From Geosiphon pyriformis (taxonomy: Eukaryota; Glomeromycota; Glomeromycetes; Archaeosporales; Geosiphonaceae), in NCBI GenBank assembly GCA_016748015.1, contig JAAOMT010000245.1, positions 19,941-83,940 of the forward strand: a stretch of DNA of 64,000 bases, read 5' to 3'. The number at the start of each line of letters is the position of its first letter. The stretch's first letter is position 1. This document shows, one piece after another, positions 10,001-23,200 of the stretch. The translations under genes were made by a program, and so were the position numbers. The notes below the pieces were generated by a model, which made no database searches, had not been told where the DNA came from, and saw nothing but the letters and a program-made list of their open reading frames with translations.

Positions 10001-11395
10001 TTGTTCTTCTTTTTTTGAAGGTGTTGGAGGTTCTTTGAGCATTTTTAAGTCTCATAAGTTTGATTTAGTATGTAATTGGTTGTTTTGTATTAGTGCTAAT
10101 AGTCTGTCTGTCTATACAGATAGTTCACTGAAGGATTTGGGCACTATAAGCAGGAAGGCTGGTGCTGCTGTTTTTTTTGAAGACATTGGTCTGGATCTGG
10201 AAGTAAAAGTTTCTGGTTTGTTGTTCTTTACGTTGACAGAGCTGTAGACTATAGCTTTAACATTAAAGTGTGTTTCTCTTTCTAGCTTAGTGTGCTTATA
10301 TTCTGATAGTCAGACTGCTCTGGATGCATGCAAGTCGGAATTGCACCAGGTTTGTTCAGACTTTCATAATTGGTACTGGGTGGAGCATCAGCATGTAGTG
10401 GACATTATTCATAGCAGGAATTTGAGAGTGGAGTGGCTTAAGGTAAAAAATCACTCAGGTACCATGGAGAATGATCGTGCTGATGTTCTTACTGCTAATG
10501 CTTCTCTCTCTGATTGGTTCCTTTCTTTTCATTTAAAAGAACATTGCCTTGTTGCTGAAGATGATTTCATTTTTGGTAATTCTAGACATTTCATTCATGA
10601 TATTTTTAGATCTGTTCATTGGGTGCATTGGGAAGTTGGTTCTGGTTCTAAATTTTTAATAAAAGATTTACTATTAGATGTTGATTGACTAAGCTTCTCT
10701 TTGGTATAGCATCTTGATTTGTACATAACTACGGGTTTCACAAGCAAACTTTTTGCCAGCTTGCATACATATTTTATAAAGACCTTACACTATCAGCTTC
10801 TTGTTGCTGTTTGAAAGCGCCTCTATTCCAGATACTACCCTAGTGTATTGTACTTATTTTGCAGTAATGTAAAAGTTTCAAATCACGTTTTTTCTTGTAA
10901 AATTGACATTTCCACCCATTATCAATTGTTAAATACCCATGCAGCTTCTTGGGAGCTGATTTCTGGTCTTTCTTAATTTTTTTTTTGTGTGTCTCAGCTT
11001 TTGTCAACCTGTGCTTTGGATGTTTCTGTTTTTACAGCTCTTTGTAAAAGTTTTATTTTTAAGAATTGGTTCCAAGAGGCTGTGTCCATCTTTTATGATC
11101 TCAAAGTTGTGAGTCAGAAGATTATAAGTTTTGTGTGTACTCTTAGTGTCAACTTCAGAGACAGTATATGGTTAGTTTATGCTAAACATCGTGTCTTTAT
11201 GGAGAAGAATGGACTAATACCACTTGATGATTCAATTCCTATTTTGATTTCTGGGTTGTTGTTGAGGCTATTGGCTGGTGTCATTGGGTTGTTTGGCATT
11301 AATGAAGCCTTTGGTGTTCACTTTGGTTTTTATAGATCTTGTTTATTTTTTTCAGGTGTTGGTAATATTGTTTCAGTCCATATAGTTGCATAGTA
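7004..11395 (+). pseudogene. LINE ORF2 (EN-RT-RNase H), copy 1
   Basis: Domains in order: the end of the APE-type endonuclease (SNFNENGSHKCASY near 7165 and an IDYMFVSSNL block near 7305), then the conserved linker with KxWFKGF and RHMESFASNKGHT (7660-8050). RT (about 8450-9370) shows IFSKILSDRI, GSVIEDALEKN, VMTDFGLTDGYY, GLDQGEVFLPLLW and the active site FVDDII. RNase H (about 10090-10500) shows LSVYTDSSLKDLG, YSDSQTALDACK and ENDRADVLT. A C-terminal tail follows to 11395. ORF2 is interrupted by many stops; Trp codons are hit repeatedly. Known function of the family: target-primed reverse transcription. This copy is dead. Confidence 0.85.
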
Positions 11396-11532
11396 TTGTT
11401 CTGATCAGTCTAAATGACTGGTTACATATAGAAAGAGCATGATTCACACCTAGTTTGGATTATTTAACTGATGTATTATATTAGATGGCATTTGAATCTC
11501 ACTCATTAAGCATTAATAATAATAATAAAAAA
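7004..11532 (+). mobile_element. LINE (non-LTR retrotransposon) copy 1, 5'-incomplete
   Basis: It begins inside the endonuclease domain right after the remnant LTR and continues through linker, RT, RNase H and the C-terminal region to a 3' UTR. It ends in a tail of AAT repeats and A's (about 11511-11532). The 3' UTR keeps the family block GGTTACATATAGAAAGAGCATGATT (11418-11442, in two parts), shared with copy 2 and copy 4. There are many stops, mostly TGG-to-TAG/TGA/TAA or CAG-to-TAG. ORF1 and the first half of the endonuclease are absent. Confidence 0.88.
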
Positions 11533-13020
11533 TTTTGAATTTGAAAAAAGCCATTTAGTTTTAACTTTAAAAATAAATATATTATTAAATCTATATTTAG
11601 TTAATATATAACTAACTTTTTTACATACAAAGCAAAAAAATAAATCTTAATAAATTTATTTTAAAAATAGAATTTCTAAAAATTAAAATAATATTTAGAG
11701 TTATTATTATATTATTTTTGGACTTAAAACAAATAATTATATATTTTATATATATCTATAATTGAATAATAATTTATTATATATGTTTTTTTACTAAATT
11801 TTAAAAGATCTTACAAATTATATATGATTATACTTATTAAGAAAATATAAAACAAAATTCAATTTATATTAGTTCTAATAACTTAAACTGTATTTTTTTA
11901 ATAAGAATTAATTAATTAAATACTTAAAAGTCTGTTTAATTTTAATTATCTAACTTAATCAATGCTTTTTATTATAGTTATATTAATTATATATTAATTG
12001 ATTTAATTATATTATATTTAAAAAATACAATATATAATTTTTACAAATATTTCTATAAAATTTTTTTTTAAAATTATAATCTGATTTGTATAATTATTTC
12101 TTAGCTTTTTAAAATTAATATTTATTATAATATTATTAGTTTTAATTAAATTTAATGTTTTTAATACAGATTTTTTTAATATAAATATAATATAAATAAT
12201 TTTATTAAATATTAAAGAAATAAAAACTCTTTTAAAACTACATATTTTTAAAAACAATTTTTTAACTAATTTTAATTTATCTTAAAATAAATTTCAATTA
12301 TTATTAAAATATTAATATTAAAAATAAATAACTTTTTAATTAAAATATTTATATTTTAATTATTATTAAGTAAATATGTATTACTATTCTTATTGTTTAA
12401 TTTAGCTTTTATATTAAAAACATATTAATACTGCTAAAAAGTCTAATTAAAAATACATTTCTTTTATTATCAAATTATTTAATATTTTTAACAAAAACTT
12501 TGTATTTTTAAGAGAAAATTTTTTTGTTAGTCTTTTTTTAAACATATTATTTCTTAAAACAATTGGTAGATTTACTATAAAAAAAATTTTTTCTTTAAAA
12601 ATTGTGAATAAAATAGCAAAGAATATATTATATATTATAATTAATATTAATAATACAAAATAATAAAAAATTAACAATATCAAAAAAATTACAATATATT
12701 TTTTAAAAAAATATGCTTTAAAAAATGTTAAAAAAAATTGTTTTTTGGTTATTTTGGTAATTTAATTATTAAAAATCTTAAAATAAAAATACTTTTAAAA
12801 AAAAACATTTTTACAATTTTTGTTTAACTATTTTTATAATTAAAAAACTTTTTAAGTTTTATTTTTAAAAATAATAAAAAATAATAACTGTTATTAAAAT
12901 TATTTTCTACATTTGAATAGGTTTAAAAATTTTAAAAAAATTTGAATAAATTTAATTATAATATAATGATAATAATAAATAAAATAAATGGAAATGAAAT
13001 TCAATATTTTAATATCATAA
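11533..13020. other. AT-rich spacer without recognisable genes
   Basis: This is nearly pure A/T with short homopolymers and no convincing coding frame. The ORFs at 12018-12257 and 12447-12683 (minus) are Ile/Phe/Lys/Asn-rich low-complexity translations and are not supported as genes. It may be an old decayed transposon, but I see no residual motif. Confidence 0.7.
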
Positions 13021-13344
13021 GCTTAATTGTCTTACAGTCTTCATTGTCTCGTTTTATAGTCTATAGCCTGTAAATCGTTATTTTGTGACAAAAACGAGGA
13101 TTCATGACCTGTTACCACTTTAAATATCAGTCACACTCTGATAATCAATCACTAGTAGTTTTGCTCCTTTTATTATAATATTCGATTGTGTCCCTCTAAT
13201 CCAGGGATGAATTATATAACATTTTATTGTACAAGGAACAAATTTGTTCATCATTGTCGGATTCGAAAATAGTGCTCATCGTGGTTTGCATTTCTTGCTT
13301 GAGACGCGTGTATGTTCAGTTCCTCCATACTTGTACTCTCTGAA

Positions 13345-13765
13345 AACACAAGAATATTAAGATTAGAATACTCCATTCTTTTAGCAATATACTTACAGAA
13401 ACCAAGCGTTAGATGTTTACCATGGTTTTTCCTCTTTCTTAAGCTTTGCTTATGTATTTACATCCAGACTTCTGTAAGAGAATACATGAACTTGAGAATA
13501 CAAAATCCACTCGAAACTACAATTAAGGAATCCTAAAAGCGTTAACCTGCCCTTTTCGTCAAAAGTTAATTTATCATTTTCATAACAGATATAAATAAGA
13601 GATTTTTTGATTGACCGATTCGACGTTTTGAACACAAGATAATAATTCAATGAACCACAAGCTTTCTTCATAATAGACAAAAAGTCACAAGGAGAATACT
13701 GCTATAATTAGTACTCGCTGCCATATTTAGAGTATATTTTAACCCAACCGGGATATCTTGAAATA
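13345..13765 (-). other. Possible spliced transcript upstream of the RhoGAP gene, minus strand
   Basis: Base composition here is less AT-biased than in the spacer. On the minus strand two intron-like units are visible. One has donor GTTAAC near 13545 and acceptor CTCTTACAG near 13471. The other has donor GTAAGTATATT near 13396, a CTAAT branch-like motif, and acceptor GTGTTTTCAG near 13338. The upstream ORF (13480-13680) contains KKACGSLNYYLVFKTSNRS, which I do not recognise, and after splicing every frame stops soon. It could be a small gene, a UTR, or chance. Confidence 0.2.
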
Positions 13766-14048
13766 GAAAATATAAATTTTCATTGCAGGCTGTACATACT
13801 CTATGGTGAGACAAGGTGGCTAAGCGAACTTCTACTTGTAATAACCCATTTTCCTATTCACACTTTTCTTAAAACCATAATATCTACCTGCGATCGTTTT
13901 ACCGCCTTTGCGTTAAATGGTACCGTTCGTCAAACCATCGCTCAAAACTTAAAAAAAAAACTTCTAACTGACCCCAGACAACGGCCCTCGCCTTGACCGA
14001 AATAGTTCAAACCAACCTCAGTATTTATAGTTTTCAGGTTTTCAAAAA

Positions 14049-17000
14049 ATGCCAGATCCCAACGAAGTTTCTTCAGATGAATCGGCAAACCCAAATAAAG
14101 AGAGTGTAGCAACCTGTAGAATCTGTGACCTCACAATTGCAGGGCAGTCTGTAAGGGTTTTAGACGAAAATTTTCACTTGGAATGTTACAAATGTCAGGT
14201 AAACCAAACTTCTTTCATTTGAAGCTTGCTCCCTTAAAATTAATGTGTGTACTTTAAACTTAACTCATTTTAACCTAACTTTTTTAGGATTGTGGGGAGG
14301 CGGCAACAGCTCAATTTGTCACAGACGGTCCAGACGGTAAAAAAAACCTTCTTTGCGAACGTGACCATTTCCGAAGGTTGAACCTAGCAACGTGTACAAA
14401 ATGTGGCCTTAGGATTGTAGGGCAGTTTGTAAGGGCGTTAGGTGGAACTTTTCACTTGGAATGCTTCAAGTGCCAGGTAAACCAAAGTTCTTCTTTTTGA
14501 AACTTTTTTTTGCTTAAAAGTAACCCCGTAAACATTATTTTTCAACTTCAAAGTCAACTCTTTTACCTTGACGTTTCTAGGATTGTGGTGAGGTAGTAGC
14601 AGCTAAATTTTTTCAAATAGACGGCCCGGACGGTAAACAACACCCTCTTTGCGAACGTGACTATTTTCGAAGACTTAATCTCATCTGTGCAAAGTGCGGG
14701 GAAGCTCTTCGTGGCTCTTACATCACAGCACTCGAGAAAAAGTACCACATTGAACATTTTACCTGCTCAGTATGCCCAACCGTCTTTGGGCCTCACGATT
14801 CTTATTACGAACATGACGGGCAGGTTTATTGCCACTTTCATTACTCAACAAGATTTGCGGTCAAATGCACGGGCTGTCAGACTGCCATATTAAAGCAATT
14901 TGTGGAAATAAACCGTAATAGTATTGACGAGCATTGGCACCCAGAGTGTTACATGATTCATAAGGTATGTTCCTAATCTAATGGGTGGAATTTCGAATTT
15001 TTCTATTCCAGATTTTATAATTTATTTCATTATTTTTTTGCATAGTTTTGGAACGTGAAATTGGCATCACATATTGATGATACGTCAGATCAACGCCCAG
15101 GTATCAATTGATTGAAAAAACTTCTTTCTAAATTTGACTCGATATTTCATTAAAAAGAGTTCATTTGATAGAAAGTGAATCTACGATACCGGAGGAACTC
15201 AAAAAACAGCAAAAGTCCATGGAAGAAAAAGTTTACAATATATGGTCGGTTCTTTCGGTATTTGAAGAATCATCGGCTGCATGTATATCAGACATGTTGT
15301 TGCACGTTTCAAATGGATCCTATATTGATGGTGTAAAAATGGCAGAAAAATTTATAATGCATGTAGAAGTTCTCTTTACAGCTATTGATGAACTGGAATA
15401 TCACCTAAAGCAGGCTAGTGGAGAAGGTATGTTAAATATATAAAATTTTTAAATGCCAATGTTCAATAACTGAACGATCCTTCGATACACCTTGTTCTTG
15501 AAAGGGCTTCAACACAATAGGGAAGCCAAAATGCTTTGCAAGAAAATTGTCAACTTTTTCTCCCTATTGTCCCACACGCAGGAAACAGGCGTCAGACGAA
15601 TGGGCATTACCCAAGAATTGTTATCTTTAGTAACAGGATTGGCGCACTACTTGAAGGTTTTGATTAGAATTGCGTTGACCGGAGCTTTGAAATTGGTGAT
15701 TAATCATATAAATCTTTCATCAAAGCCTCTTAATTAGATAAGTCACTTGGTTTCTTATGAAATTAATCAATTGAAATTTATTATAAAAATAGGAGCGAGA
15801 TTACAATAACACGACCGCAATTAGTCGATTTTTGAATAAATTAGTTGAGCTTGCCAACAAAGAAAGTCGACAGCCACGAGAAAGTAGTATGGACAATGAA
15901 GTAACATCTGATCTTTGTCATGCATGTCGAGTCACTGTTGAAGAGGAATGCTTCAAATACGAACATTATCGCTGGCATAGTAGTTGCCTTAGGTGTTCCC
16001 GATCGGTCTGTGCACGTGAATTGCATTCATTTTACCGTGAAGCGAAATTTAATCGCTCGACGGAAAGGGCTTTTTGTCCTGGTTGTGCTTCAGAACCGGC
16101 GTCTACTGGATTTGAATATGTTACTCAACTCGGACAATATACATACTTGCTAAGAGTTGCATTGTCTCGACTTTATAATTTACTTCGGCGAAAAGGTTTG
16201 TTTTCAAATCTTTCTAGACGAAAGCAATTATTAATAAATTTTAAAATTTACCTTTTTTCTCTCAGATGACCTCAACTTATCTGATTATGAAGCAACTCGT
16301 GGACGTAGAGATAAAGAAGTTCCTCCTGGACTTACTCGTAAAGATACCAGGTCTAAGTCGTATTCTAGTGGTGACAAGCCTTTTGAATCTATCAACATTG
16401 GTGACATCAAACGTATGAAATCTGTACACTTGGATCGAAAGCTATCAACATCAGCAAAGTTCGCCCAAAGATCAAGGATAATAGAGCAAGAATCATTATC
16501 TGCATTAAATCCAGGGAACAATGATTCACTGCGAAATAATTTGATAAGAGCACCTTCTCAAAGACAATTAAAAATTGTCGAAGATAAAATACCTGATTCC
16601 CGTGAAGAGGATAATTTAGATTTTGAAAGGAGGCAAAAGGAGCCTATTACCTTGGCAGACATTTCTGTAATTGCAGCTGCTGAAATGGCTGCTGTTGAAG
16701 AGCAGGGAATCCTGGATAAAACCCCTAAAAACATGCGACGTATATCTAGAGCCAAGAGTTATCTATCCGAACTTTCTCATCTAGAATTCTTCATAGTCAA
16801 GCATGTTGCAGTTCTTGTTATGGAACAATACTTGAAGGATCATTACACTTTGGAGGAATTACTTGATTTAATTGGTTCAAAAAAGGCTACATTATGGAAC
16901 AAATTTGTGACAACTATTAAGCCATCAGAAAAAAAACCAGTCAAAAAGAAAGGTACAAGAACAACTGATCTTGATGTGATCTTCTCTTGATTTCAGGTAT

Positions 17001-18307
17001 CATTCTAACGATTGGCAGCACAATTCTATGGAAATTTTCAATGTATGAAATTCAACCATCATAAATAGGAACTTTTGGTGTCCCACTCGATGTTCTCGTT
17101 GAACGATATGGAGTTGATTCTGCTCTTGGGGCAGGTCCCGGTCGCATAAGAATACCCAGCTTTATCGATGATAGTATAGCTGCTATGAAAACAATGGGTA
17201 TAATTGAGTTAACCTTGTCTTTTTAATTGAATCTGGATTCAATTATTCACTTAAATTAAACACATTAAATAGACATGTCTGTTGAGGGAATATTTCGTAA
17301 AAACGGCAATATAAGACGACTAAAAGACCTTATCGAAGCTATTGACAGGAGTCCATCATCAGTGAACTTGTGTGAGGACAATCCTGTACAGGTTGCTGCT
17401 TTGATGAAGAAATTCTTGCGCGAACTTCCCGATCCATTGCTCACCTTTAAACTTCATAAATTATTCATCACATCTCAAAGTAAGCTTTTGAAATTAAAAT
17501 TTCAAAAATTTATGTCAAGTATTACTAAGCATATGTTTTATATTCAAAAATCATCATCACACATTATTTATCGTTTCTATTCCAGAGCTTGAAGATGAAG
17601 TCACAAGAAAGAAAATCTTACATCTTACTTGTTGTCTTTTGCCAACCGTTAATAGAGATACTATGGAAGTATTATTTATATTCTTTAAATGGGTCGCATC
17701 ATTTTCCCATGTCGATGAGGAAACAGGGAGTAAAATGGACTTGCATAATCTCGCCACTGTGATCACCCCCAATATTCTATATTCAAAATCAAAAGATCCC
17801 ACAAAAGATGATTCATTTTTGGCAATTGAGGCGGTCCATAGTCTCTTAAGATATCAGGATGAATTTTGGACAGTGAGTTCAATTTTTTCATTATGATATT
17901 TTTGATCAAACCTATTGCTTACAAAGATCCTTTTTTTTAAAAAGGTACCGGAAGATTTGGGAGCCATTTTGCACGATCAGGATTTGTTTACAAATCTTGA
18001 AGCTTTGACAACCAAAGATATTCTTAAAAGATGCGAAAATTTCGTGAATTTAAAGAAATCTCATTCATCAGCTGACATTCCTCATTCATCGGTCGACTTT
18101 CATATTGTCGATATTGCAGATCAAAAATCAGGAACTGCCGCAGAGGAAGGATACGTTTTAGCGGAACACGAGAATCCACCTATACAACAGCCAGCAATTG
18201 TGCATCATGGTAGCAATGAAAGTACCAGCGGAAATAGTATATACCCACCATCAACAAACTCCCTAGTCAATGAGACCTCTATACCAGTAGAGCAAAGAGC
18301 CTCTTGA
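14049..18307 (+). CDS. LIM-domain Rho GTPase-activating protein (Lrg1/Rga type), 12 exons
   Basis: A RhoGAP stimulates GTP hydrolysis on Rho-family GTPases and controls polarity and cell-wall growth in fungi. Exons: 14049-14198, 14288-14476, 14581-14964, 15046-15100, 15172-15426, 15505-15695, 15793-16195, 16266-16952, 17069-17197, 17273-17479, 17586-17872, 17945-18307. All junctions are GT-AG and phase-consistent; the product is 1099 residues. LIM1 (about 23-77) and LIM2 (86-140) are near-duplicates, LIM3 is 149-200, and a partial LIM-like fourth module ends in HPECYMIHKFWNV. A divergent Cys/His module starts near 450 (CHAC...HSSC...CPGC). The C-terminal RhoGAP domain (about 772-960) has the arginine finger R823 in VEGIFRKNG and the KKFLRELPDPLL block. 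Exon 1 starts at the only ATG that opens LIM1. The LIM plus distant LIM plus GAP layout fits fungal Lrg1 as I know it; the exact orthologue is not proven. It is intact. Confidence 0.93.
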
Positions 18308-20132
18308 CAAAATTTTGGTAAAAGCTGGAAGACGGCAGATTTGAGGATCGGATGAGAATTCTTGGATCGATCACAGAGTCATTTTGTGCTGGCGCATTTT
18401 ACATATATTTTTTGTATTTATATTTAGAGCATTTTACTGTATGATTATATTCCTAGTTGCTCCTTTATACCATTCACTGCTACATCATTATAGTCACCCT
18501 CGTTTTTATTTATTCTGAAGTTTGATATATCTCCACGTTGGTCATCCCGTGTTATTTTCTTGAGCACGAAAATCACAAAACACATGATGAACAAAAATAT
18601 CCGAGGAATTTCCTTGGTGGGTTGAAAGGAGCATCAAAGAAAAAGGATCAGGGAATAATTGAAAAAATAATGCAGAACGGGCTTCTAGCTTTTTCACTCG
18701 TGTGATGGTGATAGTTATTTTTGGCAGACTTCATATTTTTAGCTTATTATAAATTATACGTAGATCCACACACAATAATCTATAAATATTCTAATAGATA
18801 ATTAATTTCTTTTGGTTGTTAACCAAAACGATACATTATGTCTTCATTAGAAAGATTACGATGCTCTCTAACAATGCCCATTTAAATTGCCAATGAAAAT
18901 ATTTGTTTAACAATGTTTATCAATAAGATAATCAGATTCAAAATTGCGAAAATAAAAATCCCACTTTTTTTTAAAGTTAATTTTGAAATGTTGATACAAT
19001 TACTATTATTACTTTTACCATTTTTGCTATTAAAAATACCAAGCTTATTTTTATATTCATGTTTTTAATCCAAAGCAATTTCAAATTAGAATAAACAAAG
19101 CTTGAAAATTGTGGCTATTTATTATAGTAAATTTTGCCAATTTGTTTTTAAATGTTTCTTTCATTTTGTAAAACTTGTATTTTTTTAATAAATTGTAATT
19201 AATATAATGCTTGATTATTACATAATTGTAATTTTAAATTATCTAAATATAATTATTTATTATTTATATAATACTTATTTGTTATATATATAAATTCTAT
19301 TGATTTATTATAACCAACTTAAATATTCAAATAAAAAAATATTATATAAATACAATAATTATAATTTATATAATATATTTTTTATTGTTGTATTTTTATA
19401 AAAAATTTTATTATTATTTTGTAAACTTTACATATTAAAAAAATTTCAAAATTAATTACAATTAATTAATTTTTTATGTTATAAACATTTAAAAATTATT
19501 TTTAAATTGATTAAAACTTTTAAACAAACTAATAGTTAAGTTAAAAATATATTAAATTTAAGTTTTTAAAAAAATAAAATGGTTTTCAATATTTATAATA
19601 GAAGTTATTTTAGTAGCCAAAAAAATATGATTAAATTTATTAAAAACATAATCTTTTTAACAATAAATTTTACAAATCAACAAAATTTTGTAATTTAAAT
19701 TTTAATAAGTTTAATCTAAATTTATATATTTTATTGGTAATAATATTAAAAAAATCAAAATTGTGTAACAACAAAAAAGCAATAATATTAATATAAGATA
19801 TTAAATTAATAATTTAATTTAAATATTAACAAAACTTAAAAAAAATTTTGACAAATTAAAATAAATAGTTTTATAATTAATAGCTAAGTAATTTAAAATT
19901 TAACATCTATAATAATATTAATATTTAAAAAAACCTAAAATATAAATTTTATACAAAAAACTTAATATATTAATAAAATTATATAAAAATTAAAATACAG
20001 TTTTAATATAAATTATTTTAATAAAAATTATTTTAATTTTAATAATTTTATTAAATATTAGAATAAAAATTATTTAATCAAAGAATTTTTGATAATTAAT
20101 AATTGTTTTTTAAATATTATTAAAACTAATGT
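18308..20132. other. RhoGAP 3' flank and AT-rich spacer
   Basis: The first 400 bases are of mixed composition and are the likely 3' UTR and flank of the RhoGAP gene. From about 18700 the sequence becomes almost pure A/T up to the LINE tail. No coding frame or RNA gene is recognisable. One copy of the LINE copy 2 target duplication, ACTAATGT, ends this stretch (20125-20132). Confidence 0.7.
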
Positions 20133-20270
20133 TTTTTTATTTTTTTTTATTTGCTTTACAAGTGAGATCCAAACACTACCTAGTGCTATACATCAAAGAA
20201 ATGATCTAAACTAAGCATAAATCATGCACTTTCTACATGTGACCAGCCACTCAGACCAATCAGAACAATA

Positions 20271-23200
20271 CTATACAGCTATATAAACTGAAACTGAGTT
20301 ACTTATGCCTGAAAAAAACAAACAAGATTTGTGAAAGCCAAAACAAACACCAAAAACATTGGTAATACCAAGCAATTTGACCACCCCAGTTGACAACCCT
20401 AAGACCAATCCAGAAACTAAAACAAGAACCGAACCATCAAGAGAAATTAACACATTTTTTTCCATATAAGCACAATGTTTAGCACAAACTGATCAGACAT
20501 TACTCCTAAAAGCAAAACTAAGAGAGTGCACAAATTTAACAATCTCCAAACCAACAACCTTGGGATTATGAAAGATAGTAACCACCTTGTGAAACCAATC
20601 TTTAAAAATGAAACCTTTGTAAAGAGCTATGGACAAAAAGGAGTTAAAAACGCACAAAGACAACAGTTGTAGTATGTCCAAAGAAGAATGAGAGAAACCA
20701 AAAACTGCTTTCCAGGAGTCTACATGGGATTCCAACAACTGACATCGAACAAAATCATCAATCTTGTAAGAGAACACATGATCTGATGCCTCCACATCAC
20801 CATAATATAAGCATAACACACTTGGATATAATCTATTATAAAGACATTTCCGAATAACAACTGGCAGCCAGTGGTGCAAAGCCTTCATGAAATAAGTACA
20901 TGCATTAGCCAAAAGTCTGCTGGTAAAACCAGTGGCCATATGCAAGTTAGGATGTCAAATCAAAGATAAATGGAACCAGTCAACCTTAGAAAGCAAACTG
21001 CCTGCCAAAAACTTGGAATCAGAACCAACCTCTCAGTACACACAACAAACCAAACAATAAATATCATGGACAAAATGTCTGGAATTACCAGAAATCACAC
21101 CACCATTAGCTATTATGAAGTGTTTATCCAAACAAGAAAGAAGATACCAACTAGAGAAAGAAGTGTTACTAGCAATTGTGTCAGCATGCTCATTTACTGA
21201 AACACCAAAATGGCTTTTAATCTTATGCCAGCTAACTTTCAAATTCTTACTGTAAATAATATTGACAATATGATGATGTTTGACCCAACACTGATTACGA
21301 AAGTCAAGACACACTAGATTCACCTCTGACTTACAGGCATTCAGAGCAGATTGACTATCCAAAAACAATTTAATAGAGCTCAGTAGGGGAACACACTCCA
21401 GAGCCAGTGCAATAGTCTGCAACCCTGCCAAAGTAAACGACATTAAACCTGACATACCAATACCCAAACCCAAATCAATGTCCTCAAAAAAAGTGGCAGT
21501 GCTAGCTCTACAGCCAACTGTGCCCAGATTACTAAGGGACTTATCTGTATACACCAACAAACTGTTAGCACCAACTTGTAAGAGATGATTACAGACAGAA
21601 ACAAAATTACTAGATTCAAGAATGTTGAAAGAACTAACATTATTTAAAACTGAGGGATGAGTAAGAGAGAAACCTCTACCATCTAGAAATGCAATAGAAA
21701 GCTTGAACCATTTAGGAATATGGCCACAAAGGTCTAATTTTTTTTAATGCTTGAAGGTGTGCCAATCAAAGACAGAACCACGATGATCACAAAGTTGATC
21801 CACAAAGACAATACCATATCATCAGAGAGAAAAAAAAACCTGAGAAACTGTGACTTGTCCAGAACAGCAGACATAGGAACCCCACCACAAAACCAAAAGA
21901 GATTGGCCAAAAAGCCACCCAGGGACAAATTGTAATCAAGAAAAATATGAACCATGTCTGCCAGAAAGTTATTGAAAGCATTAACACGAATATACACAGG
22001 AGAACTTAATGGATGAACAGGGTACCAGCACAGAACTTGCAAGTTATGGGACTTGTAAGAGAACAAACAATCCAGGACGTCACCCAAGTTTGCAAAACTA
22101 ATAAAAGAGGCCACCTTGCTCTCAGACTGAACTTGAAAGAAAGATTTCAAACCATAAAAGAAAGAGTGATGAATTGTATCACTAGAAAAATTAAAAGATA
22201 GGCCAGATTTAAACTTCAAGCTCTTATGAATCAAAGCATCCCACTTGTTGCACATACTAATGGGAACAAAGCTGAACTGTGTTTTATAACTAACTATAGG
22301 ATGAAGAACTGCTAATACTAAATATAAGAACTGTTTATTTAAAACAAAACCAGATTGTTAAAAAAATAAATGTCCGAATTTGCCTTCATCAAACTAGGCT
22401 TTGAAAAACCTTCAGTTAAGAGAAAAATACCTAAATATTGATGAGATTCACATTTTTTGGCAATGGAAATTGGCAAGCCACTAATAGAAAGAGAAGAAAT
22501 GCTCACTCTGCTATTGATGGGAATGGCCACTGTTTTGTTATTATTGATAGAAATATCTTTTATCTGAAAAAATTCACTTGTAACATCAAAAATATGTTAA
22601 GTAGTCACCTGACTACTACCAACTCAAATTGTATCATCAACAAAAGTGTCAGCAGCAAAAAAAGAAGAGAGCCTAGCCCAAGACTTTGCACAACCATTTC
22701 TTGAAATAAAATAAGAACTTAACCTATAACCATACATGCTTTCCTGTCTCTTGACTTTGCATAGTAGAGGATCATAAAATATATGCCACAGAAGAGGAGA
22801 AAAGACCTCCTCTTGGTCCAAATTATCATGTACACAATAACTATCTGTCAACCCAAAGTCTGTCATCACCCTATTAGTACAATTCTTATAAATACTACCA
22901 AAAAACCAAATGAACCTGCCACACATCTTGATTCTGACCAAACTTTTCTCAAGATGTTCCCAGCTGACTGAATCATATGCTTTCCGCATATCCTGCAAAA
23001 CCAGCCAGAGCTTCCAATTTTTTTCCAATGCATTCTCAACCACAGATCCAATTGCAAAAATAAGAGACTGAATTGTTGTACCCTTTAAAACCAAAAAATT
23101 GTTCCCACAAAGAACATCAAAAGTGCCACATGCCAAAGAAATCCTATTAAAGAGTATCTTGAAAAGAATTTTATAAGCCATCTTGATCAAAGCAATAGGG

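Noticed and set aside
12018-12683. Minus-strand ORFs rich in Ile, Lys, Asn and Phe
   Set aside because: Expected from A/T-only DNA; no motif and no supporting context.
13312-13536. Plus-strand ORF upstream of the RhoGAP gene
   Set aside because: No recognisable domain, hydrophobic low-information translation, and it overlaps the better-looking minus-strand splice signals.
16990-17068. Extra RhoGAP exon starting after TTTCAG near 16996
   Set aside because: It would break the phase; a single intron 16953-17068 joins the flanking exons in phase and restores the GTFGVPLDVL start of the GAP domain.
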